64,000 nucleotides of DNA from Chlorophyllum brunneum (taxonomy: Eukaryota; Basidiomycota; Agaricomycetes; Agaricales; Agaricaceae), in contig OY756142.1 in assembly GCA_963576785.1 (NCBI GenBank), positions 558,001 to 622,000 of the forward strand. Direction: 5' to 3'. Positions 58,102 through 64,000 of this stretch are shown one piece after another. Below the pieces are notes generated by a model. That model was not told where the DNA came from. It did no database searches and saw only the letters and a program-made list of their open reading frames with translations. How positions within the stretch are numbered: position 1 is the first letter of the stretch; the number at the start of each line of letters is the position of its first letter. The position numbers and the translations under genes are program-made.

Positions 58102-60908
58102 ATGACGGCTGGTATGGAGAAGGTCGACGAGAAAGCCTCGTCTCACGAAACTGAACGAGAGCTCTCCTCCACTCCACCTTCGAAGTTGGTAAATACTGAA
58201 TATGACCATCATCATGGCGACAAAGATGGCACTCAGTTGGATGGTGCCAAGTTTATGGAAGTCATGAATGCGGAATATGCTCTGGCACTTTCGACGGGAC
58301 CGCAGCTCAAGGCTACCAGTTGGCGCTCGATGCAACTATTTGCAATCCTTTTGGTTGCATTTATGGGAAGTTTGTCGAACGGGTTTGATGGATCTGGTAA
58401 GTACCCATTTTTGTCCTCTGCGATAAAATACCGAATTCGGCCTAGTGATGAGTGCGGTGAATGGCATGGCGTGAGTGAATTGAATATGCAAACGAAGCTG
58501 GGCATTTGAATGATATTGCCACACAGGCAATATCTACGTTTCTTCAGCATCGATGGTGAAGATGCTGGTGGTGGTGTGGGTACAACTACGGCGATCATCT
58601 TCGGAATGGTACGCCCCTTCCTCCCTCTACGAACTATATCGTTAATCCGGTGGAATAGTACTCAATAGGTGCGAAATGACCTCTCATAGTAAAGGTCAGC
58701 ACCAATCGCAAAAATACAGGCAGTATTGTCGCCGTCTTTATCGCGGGCCCCATAGCTGACACGCTCGGTCGTCGAGGAGGAATGGTATCTCTAATTTTTC
58801 CGAAGTTAACAACCCTGAGCTGATTGTTGTTGTTCCCAGTCCATAGGAGGGTTCATCATCATTATTGGTACACCCTCGCGAAATATCGGGAAATGAACAT
58901 GTACTGATTCCGTGCCATTTCAGGTGCGGCTGTCATCAGTGCCGCCAAGAACGTGCATTATCTTCTAGCTGGTCGGTTCGTCCTCGGGTTTGGTGTCGCA
59001 ATTTCTACAACAGCCGCCCCTGCGTATGTTGTAGAAATGTCGCCTCCTCAGGTGAGGACTTCAAACGCGTGGATCATTATTTTTGCACACTAATACTGTG
59101 AGTACTAGTGGCGTGGACGCCTCACGGGACTGTGAGTGTTGTGGCTTGTACAATTCGCCCAAGGTTCTGATTTTTATTTGCAGGTATAACAGTGCGTAGT
59201 AGTTGGCCTGTCTCAATGCATCGTAGCTTAATGCGTGTTCACCAGCTTTCTACTATTCTGGTTCTATCCTTTGCAGTATGGTTTGATCGATTTACACCCT
59301 TCACGCCGTGTTTTGACTTTTGCGTAGCCGGCATAACCGTTGCGTCTGGCCGGAGTCAATCAACGCTTTCTTGGAGGCTACCTCTTGCCATCCAGATAGC
59401 TCCTGCTGCTATCCTAGCCTTTGGCTCCTTTTTGCTTCCAGAGGTCGGTTCACCGTCTTGAATTTGGACGCAAGCCGCACAAGCTAACAGGTCTATCTAT
59501 TTTCAGTCACCTCGTTGGTTAATTTCTAGAGGTCGGAAAGAAGAAGCTATGAAAATTCTCGCGAAATATCATGGTGATGGTGATGAAAAAGCTCCCTTGG
59601 TTAAATTGGAGTGGAAGGAATACGAGGAAGCCATTAGGTTGGATGCTTCCGATAAACGATGGTGAGCGAGGTTCCTATGACATGCGCATGTAGCTGAGGT
59701 GTGACATAGGTACGACTACTCCGAACTCTTCAATACGGCAAACGCGAGGTATCGATCAGGCATGGTTCTAATGATGGCTTTCTTCGGAGTAAGTTTACCG
59801 TTTCTGGGATAACGGAAAGAGACTGAATGGTCGCAGCAATGGTCAGGAAATGGTCTAGGGTAAGTTCTGGAACTGGCATGGATCCATTGTGGTACTTACA
59901 TCATTACCAGGTACTTCCTTACCATTCTATTCAAGAACGCCGGGGCGAAAACGCAAAATCAGCTACTAACGTTGAACTTTGCTAACACTATCATCTCCGC
60001 TGCCGGTGCAGTCCTTGGGACATCGTTGACCGATCGAGGTTAGTGATCAGGGGATTCCTCTTTTCATCTAGTGCTGAGGCTTCGGGGCTGAATGATCTAC
60101 GCAGTTGGAAGGAGAGTCATCTGGTTCTGGGGCACTTTCGCTTGTGCTGGAACCCTGGGAATTGTCACAGGTCTGACGGCAAAGTGGGGCTCGGATGGTG
60201 CAAACCCTGTAGGCGCTAATGCCGCCATTGCATTCATCTGTATGTTGTCCTCGAATGCGCATAAAGCACAAATTGACTGTCCTTAGTCATCTTTGGATTC
60301 GTATTCAGTCTCGCATATACGCCCCTTCAGGCAATCTACCCCACCGAGGCCCTCGAGTACAACACCAGAGCCAAGGGGATGGCTATGTATGAGACGTCTT
60401 CTTTTGCTGATGGTGTGTCTTTGGTATTGATTTATGAATCACCAGGAACGCCTTTGCAGTGAGCTGTGCTGGCTTCGTCAATGTTTATGCCGGCCCCATC
60501 GCCCTTGGGCGCATTCAGTGGAGGGTAAGTGATGTGTGTATCTTATCCCTGGGCTGCACTGACCTTGTTCACCAAGTACTATATTGTGTATATTGGATGG
60601 GATCTATTCGAGTGCGTTATGATATACTTCTTCGCTGTCGAGACCAAGGGAAGAACGCTGTAAGTGTCTACCTTCTTGACATCTCGGCGGGAATTTAGAC
60701 GTTGATTTCTTCTTTTCGCCTTCAGTGAGGAGCTGGATGAGATTTTCAGGGTGAGACCGATTTTTTCGCTGATTGTCAGTTGCTACGGGCGGCTAACTTG
60801 TTCCAGGACCCCAATCCTGTCAAAGCGTCAAAGAGAAAGCTTAAGGTTGCAATTGTGGACAAGGGGAGTGAAAAGCGTGTTGAAATTGTTGACGAGAATG
60901 TAGCTTGA
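58102..60908 (+). CDS. Major facilitator superfamily sugar transporter
   Basis: A proton-coupled or facilitative sugar permease of the plasma membrane, 12 predicted helices. Start ATG 58102; the soluble N-terminus (MTAGMEKVDEKASSHETERE) precedes LFAILLVAFMGSLSNGFDGS. Spliced landmarks: GGVGTTTAIIFG, SIGSIVAVFIAGPIADTLGR with RGG (the loop 2-3 G-x3-D-x2-GRR motif), GAAVISAAKNVHYLLAGRFV, LGFGVAISTTAAPAYVVEMS, PPQWRGRLTGLYN, SWRLPLAIQIAPAAILAFGS, LLPESPRWLISRGRKEEAMK, then the C-terminal half AFFGQWSGNGLGYFLTILFK, QNQLLTLNFANTIISAAGAV, TDRVGRRVIWFWGT, AYTPLQAIYPTEALEYNTRA, KGMAMNAFAVSC and FFAVETKGRTLEELDEIF. PESPRW and the PE(x)n-TRAKG motifs mark the sugar transporter family (lactose/hexose type). 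More than ten short introns are required. The substrate is not predictable. Confidence 0.92.
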
Positions 60909-62006
60909 TAATTATTATTTTGTTGGAGGCGGGAAATTATGCAACGAACCTTGTGAACATTGTGTTTATACTCGTTACACAGAAACTCGCTGTCCCTGGT
61001 TCCTCGATTGAAATCCAGGAGAAAAATCTGCCCTGTCGCTCAGATGTGTCTAGCTTCGATAACACTAAGTTCAGGACTGAAATGATGAAGAAAGGACTCG
61101 TAGACGTTTGTGGGTGTGGGTTTCCGTTGGGGGTCTTACAGGAATCGATTACGTAATTTTTGATTCTCGATCAAATCATCAACGGGCTGGGTGGTCCCAA
61201 CAGTCATAGCCTCAAGTTGCTTCTTTCTGTGTGCTGCATGGACCCGATACGCCATCCCCGAGCTCTAAGGTTTCTGTTAGCCTGAAAAAAACTTGGTAGT
61301 GTCTTCGCCGGGTTGGGCCACGCCGTCAGGGTGTCAGCAGACGATGGAGAGCTCTTCTTCTGTCACAGATCTTCCGCGCTCCCATGCGGATCCTTGGTGC
61401 TTTTTTCGCCTCGGCTTATGTGTCTCCGCAACAAAAAGCAGTTCTTCCATCGGACCATGATGACACGAAATCGCTGTAGCCATTCAAGTACGATAATAAT
61501 CGAGATGGCATCAACTTGGGCACTGGCGACGCTCCACATCAAATCATAGCAACAGTACTACAGTTATGATTTGACAGGGCTCGAAGTACAACCCTCTGAG
61601 GTACTATATTGAGACTTGGCGCCGTTTCATCTCTACCGAATTACATACAAACCGAGGAGACAACAGTGCTCGCACATGCAACAAGTTCTTTCGTATGCAA
61701 AGCCCGATCAAGCTTGAGAACCCCGAGTTCTGAGGCTAACAGTCTTCGAGGGGAACAACTGGCAGATTCAGGGAGAAGTGAAATTGCCGTAACGCTGGGA
61801 GACACCTACAAATTTGGGCGCCTTGGAGAGGATATAAATATGGTTTTCCTGTGATGGGGGTTTCGTCTCACCACCGTTGCTGTTCTTTTCCATCCGTATC
61901 AAGTTTGGGTGTTCATCACAACATCATCATCGCAAGAAGCCCTCCCCACGCATTATAAGATCTACGTGTTGGGTCGGGTTCCCTTCGTCTTCCTGGTCCA
62001 TTCAGG
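60909..62006. promoter_or_regulatory. Intergenic region with TATA box upstream of the chitinase
   Basis: 1.1 kb without a supported gene. A TATAAATA box lies at 61833-61840, 167 bp before the chitinase ATG. Short frames here have no family features. Confidence 0.45.
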
Positions 62007-63511
62007 ATGCTGTCTTTGTCAAAAACGTTATGCTACGCGCTCCTTGCGTTCTCTGTCGGTGTACAAGCTCAGATTGAAGTGGATGCGGGTGTTGGTAGTG
62101 GAGACTACGAGCCTGCTGTTCGTTCAAAGTCAAGGGTTGCGGTTTCGTGGTACGCGGGATGGCACTCGACTCAGGGATTCCCGCTGTCGAATGTTAGCTG
62201 GAACAAGTATACTCACTTGACATATTCCTTCGCGTGAGTTGATTCAGTTTGATTGTGAAAAGTGAGATGAACTGATTACTTCGGATATAGGGAGACCACG
62301 CCTGATGTCAGGATGTTAAGCCTGAATGGATCTAATCCGGACCTCTTGCCGCAGTTTGTCTCTCAAGCGAAGAAGCATGTACGTTGATTCTCCAGTGTCT
62401 AAATCCAGTCCTAAACTTGGCTTTCCAGGGCGTAAAAGCGTTGGTTTCCGTTGGAGGCTGGGGTGGATCACGCTTTTTCTCCTCTAATGTCGCATCTCCT
62501 CAAAATCGTACTCAATTTGTCAAGACTTTGACAAACTTTGCACGCAAGTACAAATTAGATGGTCTTGACTTTGAGTAAGCACAAACAACTCCCATGATTA
62601 GTCAGTTGCTGATACTAGTCTTTCTTCGTAGCTGGGAATATCCTGGGCGACAAGGAATTGGTTGCAATACAATCTCTCCCTCTGACACTGCCAACTTCCT
62701 TGCCCTCTTGCAGGAGCTTCGCAAGGACTCTCTGGGAGCCAAGCTCACACTCTCCGCGGCTGTTTCGGTAACTTCATTCGCAGGACCAGATGGCAATCCA
62801 ATGACGGACGTTTCAGCATTTGCAAAAGTTCTTGACTGGGTCGCTATCATGAATTACGACATTTGGGGACCTTGGAGTGCTACCGTCGGTCCTAACGCTC
62901 CTCTGGACGATAGCTGTGAAGTTGCCAGCAATCGGTTCGGCTCCGCAACTTCGGCTGTGAATGGATGGAACACGGCGGGGATCCCCCTGAACCAAATTGT
63001 TCTCGGCGTTCCTGCCTACGGTCACTCCTTCAGAGTTAGAAGAGCTGATGCATTCGTGAACAACACGAAGACACTCGTCTCACATCCTAAGTTTGATGCA
63101 AATGATAGGCCGGCTGGTGACTCTTGGGATGATCCTGCTGGAGTTGATGAGTGTGGGGCTGCCCAGGCTGTTGGTGGTAACATCGATTTCTGGGGCCTCA
63201 TTCAGCAAAAATACTTGAATCAGGATGGATCCTACGCTTATGGTACCCCACACGCATATGACAACTGCAGTCAGACTGTAAGTACCTCGGTTCCCCTTCC
63301 GGTGGTCGAGGAAGCTAATAAGATGTTCTAGCCTTACGTCTACAATGCAGACAAGGAAGTTATGGTCTCCTTTGATAATGCCCAGTCTTTCGCAGCCAAG
63401 GGCAAGTTTATTAATTCGAAGGGCTTGAGAGGGTTCTCAATGTGGGAGACTGGTGGTGACTTTAACAACATCCTCATCAACTCGATCCGTAAGGCTGTTG
63501 GATTCAACTGA
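62007..63511 (+). CDS. Secreted GH18 chitinase
   Basis: An endochitinase acting on beta-1,4-GlcNAc polymers by substrate-assisted catalysis. The signal peptide MLSLSKTLCYALLAFSVGVQA is clear. The barrel begins RVAVSWYAGWHSTQGFPLSN, then TYSFAE, KALVSVGGWGGSRFF (the SxGG motif), KYKLDGLDFDWEYPGRQG with the full DxxDxDxE catalytic motif restored across an intron (about 62575-62630), DWVAIMNYDIWGPWSATVGP (the MxYD motif), IVLGVPAYGHSFRV, VSFDNAQSFAAKGKFI and GLRGFSMWETGGD. Exons: 62007 to about 62233, a second, a third to about 62574, about 62632-63278, and about 63331-63511. There is no carbohydrate-binding module or linker, so it resembles the compact chitinases active in cell-wall remodelling. 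Key residues are intact. Confidence 0.95.
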
Positions 63512-63693
63512 GTTTACATATGTGTTTATATCTTCAGTTGTTTTGTATCCATTTAAATTTGTGATCACGTATTCGTGCAAGCAGTCTATCAGGTGATGGT
63601 ACAGGGTCGACTTAGTGCATGGGCGTCCCGGATTCCGATGCCGTAGATGAGTTCATTGCGTTGGTCGTCCGACTGTCACACTATTCATCGACG

Positions 63694-64000
63694 ATGAGCC
63701 CCTTCGTATCAGCTGCGTCTGCAGCGTTACTCCTTATTGCGCCCTTTGACCGGGCACTTCTAACACCACCATCCTGCTTGTCTGGCTCGTTCTATGGCAG
63801 CTATCGTTCTGGCTTGAATGCTTACCACAGCGTGTTCTTTCCCGACGCGGCATGTCTGAACTCATTCACGTCGAGCAACTTTGCGACGGAGGGTCACATT
63901 GCTGAAGTCCAGTACGGTGGACAAGATCGGCGTCTTGTGTGGGTTGGGAAGGAGGTGGTTGAACCGGGTCTGGTCGATGGGGAGAAAAAATCTATGGATG
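63694..64000 (+). CDS. Probable secreted protein of unknown function (5' part only)
   Basis: An open frame from ATG 63694 that runs to the window edge without a stop: MSPFVSAASAALLLIAPFDR, then CLSGSFYGSYRSGLNAYHSV, FFPDAACLNSFTSSNFATEG and VQYGGQDRRLVWVGKEVVEP. The N-terminus has an apolar stretch typical of a signal peptide. I do not recognise the family; the rest lies to the right of the window. Confidence 0.5.
   Translation, partial: MSPFVSAASAALLLIAPFDRALLTPPSCLSGSFYGSYRSGLNAYHSVFFPDAACLNSFTSSNFATEGHIAEVQYGGQDRRLVWVGKEVVEPGLVDGEKKSMD

Noticed and set aside
57772..58335. 187-codon minus-strand frame
   Set aside because: Overlaps the transporter 5' exon antisense and shows no recognisable features.
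1..64000. CRISPR arrays, insertion sequences, viral genes, rRNA or tRNA genes
   Set aside because: Looked for repeated spacers, terminal repeats, transposase or polymerase motifs and tRNA-like arms by eye; none could be supported. A tRNA or structured-RNA scan would be needed to exclude small RNA genes.

Overview
This window comes from a filamentous basidiomycete nuclear genome, most likely an Agaricomycete. The genes are cut by many short introns (mostly about 48-60 nt) with GT/AG or occasionally GC/AG borders. The gene content is eukaryotic and fungal: a velvet factor, complex I subunits, TOM7, eIF3f, prefoldin, MLH3 and UreF. No tRNA, rRNA, CRISPR array, transposon or virus could be supported. 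Gene structures below are hand-spliced from the sequence; exon borders are inferred where protein frames of known families join at consensus splice sites.

Layout, left to right. 0-7.5 kb: 5' part of a membrane-associated short-chain dehydrogenase (-), a long disordered unknown protein (+) and a secreted CAP/PR-1 protein (-). 8-12 kb: prefoldin subunit 2 (-) divergent from the complex I 23-kDa iron-sulfur subunit (+), then a basic unknown protein (+). 12.1-15.6 kb is gene-poor. 15.6-24 kb: an INO80F-like disordered protein (-) divergent from the complex I GRIM-19/NDUFA13 subunit (+), a two-HMG-box protein (+) and a GNAT acetyltransferase (-). 24.4-35.5 kb: a large PPR protein (+), a VelB-type velvet regulator (-) divergent from an ArfGAP of the Gcs1 type (+), and methylcrotonoyl-CoA carboxylase beta (+).

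35.7-42.5 kb holds a decayed C-terminal half of a GH3 beta-glucosidase, an unknown gene with an apparent frameshift, and an apparently intact GH3 beta-glucosidase with a PA14 domain (all -). 43-47.7 kb: MLH3 (+) and an Rtc3/SBDS-like stress protein (+). 48-53 kb: AFG1 ATPase (-) divergent from UreF (+), eIF3f (-) divergent from TOM7 (+, four tiny exons). 53.9-57.3 kb: an RNF220-like RING protein (-) and a SET-domain lysine methyltransferase (-). 58-64 kb: an MFS sugar transporter (+), a GH18 chitinase (+) and the 5' end of another probable secreted protein (+).

Themes: mitochondrial functions are frequent (NDUFS8, NDUFA13, PPR, MCC-beta, AFG1, TOM7). Five of the divergent or adjacent housekeeping promoters carry a TCACGTG box. 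GH3, GH18 and the sugar transporter fit carbohydrate turnover. I saw no obviously novel multi-gene system. The best leads are the unknown gene between the two GH3 copies, the shared TCACGTG boxes, the compact RTC3 stress-type promoter, a set of GC-AG introns and the unrecognised disordered proteins.
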